From Gammaproteobacteria bacterium 50_400_T64 (GTDB taxonomy: Bacteria; Pseudomonadota; Gammaproteobacteria; Pseudomonadales; Porticoccaceae), in assembly GCA_002162755.1 (NCBI GenBank), contig MAAS01000031.1, positions 184,518 through 220,356 on the forward strand: a stretch of DNA of 35,839 bases, written 5' to 3'. Made by a program: the position numbers and the translations under genes. Positions 1 through 8,107 of this stretch are shown one piece after another (position 1 is the stretch's first letter; every line of letters starts with the position of its first letter). The notes under the pieces are model-generated. The model was given only the letters and a program-made list of their open reading frames with translations, was not told the DNA's origin and did no database searches.

Positions 1-10
1 TTTTGTTCAT
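1..10 (-). CDS. rplS: 50S ribosomal protein L19, first codons only
   Basis: Reading leftwards, an ATG at 10-8 starts Met-Asn-Lys followed by a codon beginning with A, and then the window ends. A Shine-Dalgarno-like GGA lies about 6 bases upstream. The position just downstream of trmD is where rplS sits in the conserved rpsP-rimM-trmD-rplS operon, and a start of the type M-(x)-N-K-I is common for L19. Only three codons are visible, so the call rests on gene order. Confidence 0.55.
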
Positions 11-58
11 TGTTTCCAGGGGCAAATCAAAAAGACCCATCCCATTACTACTATAAAA

Positions 59-793
59 CTACTTTTTTGAAGCGGTGGCCAATATGGCTTCCTGCTCCTC
101 TGTTAGCCTCAATGCCGCCAACAGCTCCGGTCGTCTCGACCGTGTTCTCAATAACGAACGCTGCAAACGCCAACGTCGTATTTTTTCATGATTGCCCGAG
201 AGTAATACGTCGGGAACCGCCATGCCTTCATAAACTTCAGGTCGCGTGTAATGCTCACAATCGAGCAAACCCTCTACAAACGAATCCTCTTCAGCTGATG
301 CCTGGTGACCCAGTACGCCCGGCAACTGCCTGAGTAGAGCGTCCATCAGCACCATCGCTGGCAGCTCGCCACCGCTGAGCACATAGTCACCGATTGACCA
401 CTCTTCATCGACCTCTAGCGACAACAGTCGCTCATCAATACCTTCGTAGCGCCCCGCTATCAACACCAGATTTTCTCTTTGCCCGGCAAAATCGGCAACC
501 GCCTGGTGTTTCAGTAACTGCCCCTGTGGCGACAAGCACACCACTTTGCACGAGCCCTGCATCCAGGCCCTGGCCTGCGTTATCGCTTCACGCAAAGGCC
601 CAAGGGTCATCACCATGCCCGGCCCTCCACCATAGGGTCTGTCATCTACACTATGATGACGGTCTACAGTGTAGTCTCGGGGATTAAAAAATCCGACTTC
701 CACCAAACCTTTGCTGAGCGCTCGCCCCGTTACGCCGTAATCCGTTACCGCTTTAAACATTTCAGGGAACAGCGTCACCAGTGCTATTTTCAC
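59..793 (-). CDS. trmD: tRNA (guanine-N1)-methyltransferase TrmD
   Basis: TrmD methylates G37 at N1, next to the anticodon, in tRNAs reading CUN, CCN and CGG codons, using S-adenosylmethionine. This prevents +1 frameshifting. The 244-residue length is normal. The SPOUT trefoil-knot signatures are visible: [13 protein letters not shown] near residues 112-124 and the following [15 protein letters not shown] segment that builds the SAM pocket. The N-terminus ([12 protein letters not shown]) is typical. The start is GTG at 793, with TAGGTG about 9 bases upstream. It is the third gene of the rpsP-rimM-trmD-rplS operon, 79 bases after rimM. Nothing is unusual. Confidence 0.98.
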   Translation of the reverse strand: MKIALVTLFPEMFKAVTDYGVTGRALSKGLVEVGFFNPRDYTVDRHHSVDDRPYGGGPGMVMTLGPLREAITQARAWMQGSCKVVCLSPQGQLLKHQAVADFAGQRENLVLIAGRYEGIDERLLSLEVDEEWSIGDYVLSGGELPAMVLMDALLRQLPGVLGHQASAEEDSFVEGLLDCEHYTRPEVYEGMAVPDVLLSGNHEKIRRWRLQRSLLRTRSRRPELLAALRLTEEQEAILATASKK

Positions 794-872
794 GAGCTAT
801 AACACCTAAACTGCATGTCGCTCACACTGACAATCGATCCTGCTTCCTTCTTTATATAGTAGCCAACCAAAG

Positions 873-1412
873 CTAAAACTCGGGATCCCAGTCAACCAGT
901 ATTTCTCCAGCATCAGTATCGACCTTCAGCAAAAACTGATCCACATAAGGAATCAGCCTTTCTTTTTGATCAATACTATCAGTGACTCCCTTGACCACCA
1001 GAACATCATTAGCGCCCGTTTCGAGAAAACCCGCTACTTCACCAAGAAGTACTCGAGAATCCCCATCGACACTAAAGACCTTCAAACCCTGAAGCTGGTA
1101 CCAGTAGTGATCACCACCTTCAAGAGCATCAAATTGTTCACGCAACACGCAAATATCAAGACCACTTAAAGCCTCAGCCTCATTGCGATCATCAATACCG
1201 CACAAGTGTGCGACATTGCCTTTGCCTTGTGCTCGAAAGCTATCAGCCTCTATCTCTTGCCAACGCCCATCAAGCTTTACTCGCCAGGGTTTATAGCTAA
1301 AGACATTTTCTGCAGGCTGAGTATAGGAATGCACTTTTACCCAACCCTTAATACCGTGGGCTCCGGTAATCCGAGCCACCACCGCATAGTTGTCTGGCTT
1401 TTCCATACCCAC
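873..1412 (-). CDS. rimM: 16S rRNA processing protein RimM
   Basis: RimM is an assembly factor for the 30S subunit that binds ribosomal protein S19 and helps mature the 16S rRNA head domain. The 179 residues show the RimM N-terminal beta-barrel (VVARITGAHGIKGWVKVHSY, residues about 9-28) and a C-terminal PRC-barrel-like part ending in the family-typical PYVDQFLLKVD...ILVDWDPEF. Both a GTG at 1412 and an in-frame ATG at 1406 are possible. An AGG lies about 7 bases before the GTG, which favours it. It follows rpsP by 44 bases, a gap that contains a hairpin. Confidence 0.97.
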   Translation of the reverse strand: MGMEKPDNYAVVARITGAHGIKGWVKVHSYTQPAENVFSYKPWRVKLDGRWQEIEADSFRAQGKGNVAHLCGIDDRNEAEALSGLDICVLREQFDALEGGDHYWYQLQGLKVFSVDGDSRVLLGEVAGFLETGANDVLVVKGVTDSIDQKERLIPYVDQFLLKVDTDAGEILVDWDPEF

Positions 1413-1429
1413 GTAAAAACCTGTTTACC

Positions 1430-1451
1430 TGGCCCTAAACCAACCGGGCCA
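1430..1451 (-). promoter_or_regulatory. Intercistronic hairpin between rpsP and rimM
   Basis: A perfect 6-bp inverted repeat, TGGCCC / GGGCCA, encloses a 10-base loop just after the rpsP stop and about 18 bases before the rimM start. There is no T-tract, so it is unlikely to terminate fully. By analogy with the E. coli trmD operon, where ribosomal protein genes are expressed far more than rimM and trmD, it could lower rimM expression or protect the rpsP 3' end. The role is inferred. Confidence 0.45.
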
Positions 1452-1456
1452 ATAAA

Positions 1457-1708
1457 TCAGGCGGCAGCTTTAGCCGCTTTTTTCAGCAGGCTTGCAACGC
1501 GATCAGACAAGGTAGCACCCTTGCTCACCCAGTAATCGACGCGCTCTTGATCGACGCGCAGCGGCTCTTCCTGACCACGGGCGAGAGGGTTGAAAAAACC
1601 AACTCGCTCAATGTAGCGACTATCGCGCGCACGGCGGCTATCGCTGACTGTCAGATGATAGAAAGGGCGTTTTTTTGAACCACCACGTGCCAGACGTATT
1701 GTAACCAT
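1457..1708 (-). CDS. rpsP: 30S ribosomal protein S16
   Basis: S16 is a primary-type 30S subunit protein needed for assembly of the 5' domain of 16S rRNA. The 83-residue length and the sequence are diagnostic: [20 protein letters not shown] at the start, [19 protein letters not shown] in the middle, and [21 protein letters not shown] near the end, with an Ala/Lys-rich tail. The ATG at 1708 is preceded by GGAAAACAG. It is the first gene of the operon that continues with rimM, trmD and rplS. The operon promoter should lie in 1709-1927, but I do not see a convincing sigma-70 pair there. Confidence 0.99.
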   Translation of the reverse strand: MVTIRLARGGSKKRPFYHLTVSDSRRARDSRYIERVGFFNPLARGQEEPLRVDQERVDYWVSKGATLSDRVASLLKKAAKAAA

Positions 1709-1927
1709 GAAATCTGTTTTCCTGTTTTTACCGGGATAATTATGCCGGGGTAAAGTCTACCGAGGGTAAGCACTCGGTCGTACATTACGCAGAGCCTAGG
1801 TATTGCTTCAACAACGCATCAAAATCAGAAGCGAAGTAAAACCACACACAGCCCTACGGAAAGGCGCGGTATTTTACGTCAATTCCAGCTCAAAGAAAAC
1901 CTTCTTCTCAGAACAATTTTCAAGCAA

Positions 1928-3325
1928 CTAGTGCCGGAAGCCTCCGGGGGGCATGCCACCCCCCTGAGCACCGCTTTGCGCCATCATACTTTCCATGCCG
2001 CGCATCATTTTATTCATGCCTTTGCCTTTCATTTTCTTCATCATCTTACTCATTTGCTTGTACTGTTTGAGCATACGATTAAGATCTTGAATACTGGTAC
2101 CCGAACCTTGGGTGATGCGCCGCTTGCGCGAACCATTGAGAATATCGGGGTTGGATCGCTCGGCCAATGTCATCGAATCGATGATGACGGACATACGACC
2201 CATCTGGGAGCCAAGATTCGCCTGCTCCGCCATCTGCGCCATATTGCCCATGCCGGGCAGCTTTTCAAGCATATCGCCCATGCCGCCCATATTTTGCATT
2301 TGCTGCAATTGGTCGCGCAGGTCATTAAGGTCAAAGCGCTTGCCCTTTTGCACCTTTTTGATCAGCTTGTCAGCTTTCTTCTTGTCGACCTTGCGCTCGA
2401 CCTCCTCGATCAGCGAGAGCATGTCGCCCATGCCGAGAATACGCGAGGCCACCCGCTCGGGATGGAAAGGCTCAAGGGCATCGGTTCTTTCACCCACACC
2501 GAGAAATTTAATCGGCTTGCCGGTAACCTGTCGCACAGAAAGCGCTGCACCACCACGAGCATCGCCGTCAACCTTGGTGAGAATAACCCCGGTTAGCGGC
2601 AGCGCTTCATTAAAGGCGCTGGCCGTATTCACGGCATCCTGGCCAATCATGGCATCGATAACGAACAGCGTTTCAACCGGCTTGACGGCTGCGTGAAGAT
2701 CCTTGATTTCAGTCATCAAGGCTTCATCTATATGCAGGCGACCTGCGGTATCGACGATCAGCACATCGGCAAAGCTTTTGCGCGCCGCTGCCAACGCAGC
2801 ATTGGCGATATCAACCGGGCTCTGCTCTGCGGCGCTGGGGAAAAATTCCGCACCAACTTCTGCGGCCAATACCTCGAGCTGCTTAATTGCCGCCGGGCGA
2901 TAGACATCGGCACTAACCACCATCACCTTTTTCTTTTCACGCTCGCTTAAGTAGCGAGCCAGCTTGGCAACAGATGTCGTTTTACCCGCGCCCTGCAAGC
3001 CAGCCATTAAAATAACAGCTGGTGGTGCCGCAGCAAGATCAAGACTCTCGTTGCTGGCACCCATTACCTGTTCGAGCTGATCCTGCACAATCTTTAGAAA
3101 TTGCTGACCGGGGTTAAGGCTGAGGTTAACCTCCTGACCCACTGCCCTATCGCGCACCTGGTCAATAAAGGTCTTGACCACTGGCAGGGCGACATCAGCC
3201 TCTAACAACGCCATACGCACTTCGCGCAGAGTATCCTTAATATTCTCTTCACTCAGAGTCGATTTGCCGGAAATGGCTTTCAGACTATGGGAAAGGCGAT
3301 CACTAAGATTTTCAAATAGAGCCAT
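1928..3325 (-). CDS. ffh: Signal recognition particle GTPase Ffh
   Basis: Ffh (SRP54) binds 4.5S RNA and the signal sequences of nascent inner-membrane proteins and delivers ribosomes to FtsY at the membrane. The 465 residues show the N-terminal helical bundle (1 to about 90), the NG GTPase domain with P-loop GLQGAGKTT (109-117), a DTAGR element and TKVDGDARGG, and a methionine-rich M domain from about 330 containing GSGT and repeated Met/Lys stretches near the end. The tail QGGGMPPGGFRH is typical. It is transcribed from its own start, 219 bases upstream of rpsP and divergent from ypjD. Confidence 0.99.
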   Translation of the reverse strand: MALFENLSDRLSHSLKAISGKSTLSEENIKDTLREVRMALLEADVALPVVKTFIDQVRDRAVGQEVNLSLNPGQQFLKIVQDQLEQVMGASNESLDLAAAPPAVILMAGLQGAGKTTSVAKLARYLSEREKKKVMVVSADVYRPAAIKQLEVLAAEVGAEFFPSAAEQSPVDIANAALAAARKSFADVLIVDTAGRLHIDEALMTEIKDLHAAVKPVETLFVIDAMIGQDAVNTASAFNEALPLTGVILTKVDGDARGGAALSVRQVTGKPIKFLGVGERTDALEPFHPERVASRILGMGDMLSLIEEVERKVDKKKADKLIKKVQKGKRFDLNDLRDQLQQMQNMGGMGDMLEKLPGMGNMAQMAEQANLGSQMGRMSVIIDSMTLAERSNPDILNGSRKRRITQGSGTSIQDLNRMLKQYKQMSKMMKKMKGKGMNKMMRGMESMMAQSGAQGGGMPPGGFRH

Positions 3326-3458
3326 GGTAATTTATTCCCGCTAAACGTTAGGCGCTAGAAATTAGACAAATAAGCCTTGCAGTATAACTGATCAAGATCC
3401 TCTTCGGCAGCAACATGCCTCCAATAAAAAACAAGGCGCGACCCATAACGATCAATTG

Positions 3459-3494
3459 AAGCCAGTGTCGCCCGAGGCTTTGCGCCACTGGCTT
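3459..3494. repeat. 9-bp inverted repeat in the ffh/ypjD divergent region
   Basis: AAGCCAGTG and CACTGGCTT form a perfect 9-bp inverted repeat separated by 18 bases, about midway between the divergent starts of ffh (3325) and ypjD (3538). There is no T-run on either side, so it is not an obvious terminator. It could be a 5'-UTR hairpin or an operator. No protein can be named for it. Confidence 0.45.
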
Positions 3495-3537
3495 TCTGTG
3501 CCAAACTCGACGAATCTGATCAACACGAACAGCTGTT

Positions 3538-4347
3538 ATGTCCGTACAACTTACTGCCACACTCGCCATCGCCTGCTACTTGACCGCCTTTGGCTTGCAG
3601 GTTCGCGCCAGTCTTCAGCCGCCCGGTAACACCACCTCCATCCCTAAAGGCTCGGTACTTGGGCTCAGCGGCTTGGCTTTAATTGCTCATTTTGCCACCA
3701 GTTGGCAGCAGATCTTTACTGACTCGGGCACCAGCTTCAGTCTGCTACCCCTGTCGGTAGCGATATTTATGGTTATCAATTTTATGGTTGTAGCCGGCAG
3801 TCTACGCCGACCCTTTCACAGTCTTTTTCTGCTGCTCTTTCCTTTCAGCGCTCTGGCTCTGGCATTCTCTTTATTGCCCCTTTGGCAAAGCCCACCCCGC
3901 AACAACCTGCCGATGGGCCTGAGCTGGCACATACTGCTTTCGATTATCGCCTACAGCCTGCTGAGTATTGCCGCGCTGGAGGCCCTTTTTCTCGCCTACC
4001 AAAACCGACAACTGCACCAACATCACAGCAGCGCTTTAATGCGCATACTGCCCCCCCTGCAAACCATGGAAAGCCTGTTGTTTAGTCTGGTGATCACCGG
4101 CTTTACCCTGCTCACACTAGCATTGGCTAGCGGCCTGCTGTTTGTCGACAACTTTTTCGCCCAACATCTGGTACACAAAACAATTTTCTCCATCGTTGCC
4201 TGGCTGGTTTACGGCATTTTATTGTGGGGGCATTTCCGCTGGGGCTGGCGCGGCAAAACGGCGACCCTGTGGACTCTCGGCGGTTTCACCCTGTTAATGC
4301 TCGCTTTCTGGGGCACCAAGTTTGTCCTCGAGGTAATTTTGGCCTAA
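3538..4347 (+). CDS. ypjD: CcsA/YpjD-type integral membrane cytochrome c assembly-like protein
   Basis: This is a 269-residue inner-membrane protein with about eight hydrophobic helices, related to the CcmC/CcsA haem-handling family. Candidate haem-ligand histidines include His131 in SWHILLSIIAY and His203 in LVHKTIFSIVAW, each at the start of a helix as in CcsA proteins. The tryptophan-rich WWD loop of true haem lyases is not clear. Its place between ffh and a CNNM/CorC gene matches E. coli ypjD-yfjD. The E. coli protein's function is not well established. The ATG at 3538 has no strong ribosome-binding site. The next gene starts 69 bases downstream on the same strand, suggesting one operon. 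Confidence 0.88.
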   Translation: MSVQLTATLAIACYLTAFGLQVRASLQPPGNTTSIPKGSVLGLSGLALIAHFATSWQQIFTDSGTSFSLLPLSVAIFMVINFMVVAGSLRRPFHSLFLLLFPFSALALAFSLLPLWQSPPRNNLPMGLSWHILLSIIAYSLLSIAALEALFLAYQNRQLHQHHSSALMRILPPLQTMESLLFSLVITGFTLLTLALASGLLFVDNFFAQHLVHKTIFSIVAWLVYGILLWGHFRWGWRGKTATLWTLGGFTLLMLAFWGTKFVLEVILA

Positions 4348-4416
4348 AGCCAGTTGCCAAGCGCTACAAACTACTTCAACATGAGCGCCCCTTAGCTACG
4401 AGAGCTTAGCCCCTCT

Positions 4417-5706
4417 TTGAACGACGCCCCGACTTGGTTGCTTGCCAGTGTGCTAACTGGCCTCCTGATTATCTCTGCTTTTTTCTCTGGCTCCGAAACG
4501 GGCATGATGTCTCTCAACCGTTACCGGCTGAAACATCTTGCCAAAAAAAGCCGTGGTGCCCGCCGCGCCCAGAAACTCCTCAAACGCCCTGACCGCCTGA
4601 TCGGCATCATTCTGATTGGCAATAACGCGGTCAATATTCTCGCCTCTATTATTGCCTCCATCATCAGCATTCGCCTGTTTGGTCCTGAGCTGGGTATTTT
4701 TGTCGCCACGCTTGGCCTCACATTTGTCATTTTAATTTTTTCTGAGGTAACGCCAAAAACTATCGCCGCACTGCACCCTGAAGCGGTGGCGTTTAAAGCT
4801 AGCCATATTCTTAAACCCTTACTGAAAATCGCCTACCCACTGGTATGGGTTGTCAATCATCTTTCCAACGCACTGGTGCGCCTGCTCGGCTTCAACCCTT
4901 TGAAGAAAATGGACGACAGCCTCAGCAAAGAGGAGCTGCGCACGGTGGTGGATGAGGCGAAAGAGGAGAACCTCTCCTCGCGCCACCAGGACATGCTGAT
5001 CAGCGTTCTTGACCTGGAAAAAATCACTGTCAATGACATTATGGTGCCACGCAGTGAAATCCTCGGCCTCAATCTGGAAGATGATATCGACACTCTGGTC
5101 GAACGCATCGTCAATACCGAGCACACGCGCCTGCCTGTTTACGAGGGCGATATTAATCAGATAGTCGGCATCCTCCACATGCGCAAGGTCAGTCGTATAT
5201 TACGTGGCGGCGAAGGCGAGCTAACCAAAGAAGCCCTCAAACGCTTCACCAACCCCACCTACTTTATTCCCGCTGAAACCCCTCTGCATATTCAGCTGAT
5301 TAATTTTCAGAAGAACAAATACCGCCTCGGACTGGTAGTCGATGAATACGGCGAAGTTGAGGGCCTGGCGACCCTCGACGATATTCTCGAAGAGATCGTC
5401 GGTGACTTCACCACCAATATTTTCGAACACGAGGATGAAATTGCCAAACAGGATGACGGCAGTTATCTGATTGATGGTGCCGCCAACATTCGCGACATTA
5501 ATAAAACCACGAACTGGGATTTGCCCGTGGACGGACCGAAAACACTGAACGGCCTGGCCCTTGAGCACATCGAGAGCTTCCCCGACGCCAAAGTCAGCTT
5601 CAACATCGACACTTACCGACTGGAAGTGCTCGCGCTCTCGGAAAAAATGATCAGTAAACTCAAAGTTTGGCAGATAACAGCACCCCAGGAAAAAGAAGAG
5701 CTCTAG
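4417..5706 (+). CDS. yfjD: CNNM/CorC-family protein with CBS pair (YfjD-like)
   Basis: The 429-residue protein has an N-terminal CNNM (DUF21) transmembrane domain (about 1-190) with the signature SGSETGMMSLNRYRL and the GNNAVNILAS helix, then a CBS-domain pair (about 205-330, with IMVPRSEI and LGLVVDEYGEVEGLATLDD), then a CorC/HlyC C-terminal domain (about 345-425, with DGAANIRDINK). The family is linked to Mg2+/Co2+ efflux or resistance, and the transmembrane domain is the transport unit. The start is TTG at 4417. The only upstream in-frame ATG, at 4381, runs into a stop, and the TTG gives the family's usual N-terminus. It follows ypjD, as in E. coli. Confidence 0.94.
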   Translation: MNDAPTWLLASVLTGLLIISAFFSGSETGMMSLNRYRLKHLAKKSRGARRAQKLLKRPDRLIGIILIGNNAVNILASIIASIISIRLFGPELGIFVATLGLTFVILIFSEVTPKTIAALHPEAVAFKASHILKPLLKIAYPLVWVVNHLSNALVRLLGFNPLKKMDDSLSKEELRTVVDEAKEENLSSRHQDMLISVLDLEKITVNDIMVPRSEILGLNLEDDIDTLVERIVNTEHTRLPVYEGDINQIVGILHMRKVSRILRGGEGELTKEALKRFTNPTYFIPAETPLHIQLINFQKNKYRLGLVVDEYGEVEGLATLDDILEEIVGDFTTNIFEHEDEIAKQDDGSYLIDGAANIRDINKTTNWDLPVDGPKTLNGLALEHIESFPDAKVSFNIDTYRLEVLALSEKMISKLKVWQITAPQEKEEL

Positions 5707-5731
5707 ACATTATGTAGCGACCTGCCCAACA

Positions 5732-5962
5732 TCAAGCGAAGGGATTGCCCACCTTACTCCGAGCGTGCGCCTTTTTAATCACCGCCCGACGCTCAGTGTT
5801 ATCCAGCAACATCCACTGGCGAATGTCATCGCCACTGCGATGGCAGCCAGTACAGATATCATCCGTATCGAGGACGCAAATTGCGACACAGGGTGAGACT
5901 ACCGGCGCTTCTTCAACATCGCTGCTATCGCCACCGGTGGCCGATTTACTACCCCCACTCAT
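5732..5962 (-). CDS. DUF1289 small cysteine-rich protein
   Basis: This protein of about 76 residues has the DUF1289 pattern: SPCVAICVLDTDDICTGCHRS followed by a tryptophan-containing helix (DDIRQWMLLD). The four cysteines (C-x3-C and C-x2-C) suggest a metal-binding knuckle, but the function is unknown. A GTG at 5965 directly precedes the ATG at 5962. GAGG about 11 bases upstream fits the ATG better. It lies 31 bases after the gamma-carbonic anhydrase gene on the same strand and is probably the last gene of a three-gene operon. Confidence 0.88.
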   Translation of the reverse strand: MSGGSKSATGGDSSDVEEAPVVSPCVAICVLDTDDICTGCHRSGDDIRQWMLLDNTERRAVIKKAHARSKVGNPFA

Positions 5963-5993
5963 CACTCAGTTAGCCTCATTTTCTCCCGGCGCC

Positions 5994-6524
5994 TCAAGAG
6001 GGCAAGTCCATGGGAATTAGCGACGTACGAAAGCTCGCCGCTTTTTCAATGTAGGTAGCAGCAGAACCCTGCAACACCGCGATGGTTTTCTCATCCAGCT
6101 GACGAACAATTTTCGCCGGCGTACCGAGCACCATCGAGTTATCGGGAATCACCATGCCTTCGGGCACCAGGGCATTGGCACCAATCAAGCAGTTTTTACC
6201 GATAACCGCGCCATTGAGAATCACCGCATTAATCCCTATCAGCGAGTTGTCGCCAATGGTGCAGCCATGGATCATCGCGCAATGGCCGATGGTGATATTG
6301 CAGCCAATATTGGCCTGTATGCCCGGGTCGGTGTGGATAACTGCGGTGTCTTGCACATTGGTGCCAGCACCGATATTAATAATATCGGTGTCGCCGCGAA
6401 TCACCGCGCCAAACCAGACACTCACCTGATCACCCAAATTCACGGAGCCAATGACATCGGCACTGGGGGCGATAAACACATCTTTGCCCACTGTCGGTAC
6501 CCGGTCTTCATATTGATAAATCAT
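5994..6524 (-). CDS. Gamma-carbonic anhydrase-like hexapeptide protein (YrdA family)
   Basis: The 176-residue protein is built from left-handed beta-helix hexapeptide repeats (for example GDQVSVWFGAVIRGD, IGCNITIGHCAMIHG, IGDNSLIGINAVILNG). The three zinc-ligand histidines of gamma-class carbonic anhydrases are all present: His64 (in VIHTDPG), His81 and His86 (IGHCAMIH). It would form a trimer with metal sites between subunits. Many YrdA/PaaY proteins in this group show weak carbonic anhydrase or thioesterase activity, so the reaction is uncertain. The start is ATG at 6524 with AAGGGA 6 bases upstream. It sits 45 bases after the CoA-type Nudix gene in the same operon. Confidence 0.93.
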   Translation of the reverse strand: MIYQYEDRVPTVGKDVFIAPSADVIGSVNLGDQVSVWFGAVIRGDTDIINIGAGTNVQDTAVIHTDPGIQANIGCNITIGHCAMIHGCTIGDNSLIGINAVILNGAVIGKNCLIGANALVPEGMVIPDNSMVLGTPAKIVRQLDEKTIAVLQGSAATYIEKAASFRTSLIPMDLPS

Positions 6525-6569
6525 TTTTTATCCCTTCAATTTTTATTGATTCTTACCTCTTGCTCACCC

Positions 6570-7211
6570 TCAGGACTCTCCTTCTGGGAAGCGTGGGAAT
6601 TGTTGGCGTAACTCTGCAGGCAAATCAGCCCGATCAATTTCGGCACTTAAACCCAGATCAAACACACGATTGAGCATGTCCACCAGCACCGTTAGCGTAA
6701 AACCCCAAATGGTGTAGCCCGCGTAATGATAACAGGGCATCCAGCACTGGCTACCCAGCACATCCACCTGCTTCTTAATTAAATGCTGCGGCTCTAGCAG
6801 GTACGACAGCGGCACGTGGAAGATCGCCTCCAGCTCACCGGGGTCTGCCAACAGAGGTAAACCGGGGCGAATAAAACCGAGGTAAGGTGTTACCTGCACA
6901 CCTAATCGGGTGCAACGCTGAGGCAATCGCGCAACCAGCTCAACCTCTCCCGGTGCCAACGCCACCTCTTCCTCACTTTCGCGCAGCGCAGTAAACAGCA
7001 AACTGCTATCGCCCTGTTCCCACTTACCACCCGGGAAAGCAACCTGCCCAGGGTGACTTTTCATATGTTGCGCACGCTGAATAAGTACCAGCCGGGGATC
7101 AACTTCTCGCGTTAAGGCAAGCAACACCGCGGCCTCTCGAACCCCCTCTACGGGCTGCAGGGGGTCGGGCGGCAAAGTACCAAGCTGATCAGAAATTTTC
7201 TTTAACACCAA
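6570..7211 (-). CDS. Nudix hydrolase, CoA diphosphatase type (NudL/YeaB-like)
   Basis: The 213-residue protein has the coenzyme-A diphosphatase arrangement: the upstream motif SHPGQVAFPGGKW (about residues 52-64) and a Nudix box with the catalytic REsEEEV segment (Arg77, Glu78, Glu81, Glu82). The first half of the box has a Gly-Asp spacing seen in NudL-type enzymes rather than the strict Gx5E pattern. The expected reaction splits CoA into 4'-phosphopantetheine and 3',5'-ADP. The start is TTG at 7211 or the adjacent GTG at 7208, with AGG just upstream. It is the first gene of the operon that continues with the gamma-carbonic anhydrase and DUF1289 genes, and it is divergent from a second Nudix gene. 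Confidence 0.9.
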   Translation of the reverse strand: MVLKKISDQLGTLPPDPLQPVEGVREAAVLLALTREVDPRLVLIQRAQHMKSHPGQVAFPGGKWEQGDSSLLFTALRESEEEVALAPGEVELVARLPQRCTRLGVQVTPYLGFIRPGLPLLADPGELEAIFHVPLSYLLEPQHLIKKQVDVLGSQCWMPCYHYAGYTIWGFTLTVLVDMLNRVFDLGLSAEIDRADLPAELRQQFPRFPEGES

Positions 7212-7312
7212 TAAAACCTGCTGCTTTAAGCGAATGAATGGGCAAGGTTATGCTCTCAAGGTTATACTCAGAGAAACTTATTGTCATAAATCACTCAGGA
7301 TGAGCGAGCACC

Positions 7313-7846
7313 TTGAAATACTGTAGTAGTTGCGGCGGCGACATTGACCACCGCATCCCCGAAGGGGACGATCGCCACCGCCACGTTTGTGATGACTGCG
7401 AAACCATACACTATCAAAACCCCTGCATTATTGCTGGCTGCATCCCCGTCTACCAAAGCCGAGTGCTGCTCTGCCGCCGCGCCATTGAACCCGCCTACGG
7501 TTACTGGACCCTGCCCGCCGGGTTTATGGAAAACGGTGAAACCATGCTCGAAGGCGCCCTGCGCGAATGTGTGGAAGAGGCCAACGCCCACCTGCATTCC
7601 CTTGAGCTGTACAGCATGATAGATATTCCCCACATCAATCAGGTCTATGTATTTTTTCGCGGCGAGCTAGCCAAGCCGGAGTTTTCAGCGGGCATAGAAT
7701 CCCTTGAAGTTGAACTCTTCGAAGAACACCAAATACCCTGGGATGATATTGCCTTCCCCTCGGTAAAGAAGACACTGAAGCAATTTTTCAAAGATAGGGA
7801 GTCCGGTCTATTCCCCATCAGAACGGACGCTATTCGCCGCAAATAA
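7313..7846 (+). CDS. Zinc-ribbon Nudix hydrolase (ADP-ribose/NADH pyrophosphatase-like)
   Basis: The 177-residue protein starts with a four-cysteine zinc ribbon (Cys4, Cys7, Cys26, Cys29) and has a complete Nudix box from Gly70 to Asn91 (G-x5-E76-x7-R84-E85-x2-E88-E89) in which the penultimate glycine is Asn. The ribbon plus YYRxxP-like QNPCIIAGCIPV segment resembles the C-terminal half of NudC and the YjhB-like group. The substrate is probably a nucleoside diphosphate derivative. The TTG at 7313 gives MKYCSSCG, the normal N-terminus for this group. A nearby ATG at 7300 is in another frame. It is divergent from the CoA-type Nudix operon, with 101 bases between starts. Confidence 0.87.
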   Translation: MKYCSSCGGDIDHRIPEGDDRHRHVCDDCETIHYQNPCIIAGCIPVYQSRVLLCRRAIEPAYGYWTLPAGFMENGETMLEGALRECVEEANAHLHSLELYSMIDIPHINQVYVFFRGELAKPEFSAGIESLEVELFEEHQIPWDDIAFPSVKKTLKQFFKDRESGLFPIRTDAIRRK

Positions 7847-8107
7847 ACCGGCAAGCTAATGCCGCGAAAGCCCCTGCAATGACACAGCGCTGTCTTAATC
7901 GGCACCCCCAGAGGCATTTAATGACCTACTCTAGCACTTGCATCTTTCGTAAAGTCCCCATCTTGTAAACTGCGCAGTACCACCTTTATTGAATAGGCGC
8001 ACAGTCTTGGCATGTGTGAATTTCCGCACACCAACTGTTGCCTCCAGGTTAAACGCAGAATAATAAAACCGTACCAAATTGATCAAATAATCAGGGAACC
8101 ACTGGGC

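Noticed and set aside
1709..1927. rpsP promoter candidates, TTGACG near 1880 and TAAAAT near 1875
   Set aside because: On the minus strand the two boxes are adjacent, not 16-18 bases apart, and neither finds a good partner.
1931..2596. 221-codon open frame antisense to ffh
   Set aside because: It lies entirely opposite the highly conserved Ffh M/NG coding sequence, is rich in His and Leu from mirrored codons, and has no domain.
8012..8107. N-terminal extension of the RND adaptor
   Set aside because: It would place 32 polar residues before a normal signal peptide, preventing typical export. The ATG at 8108 is preferred.
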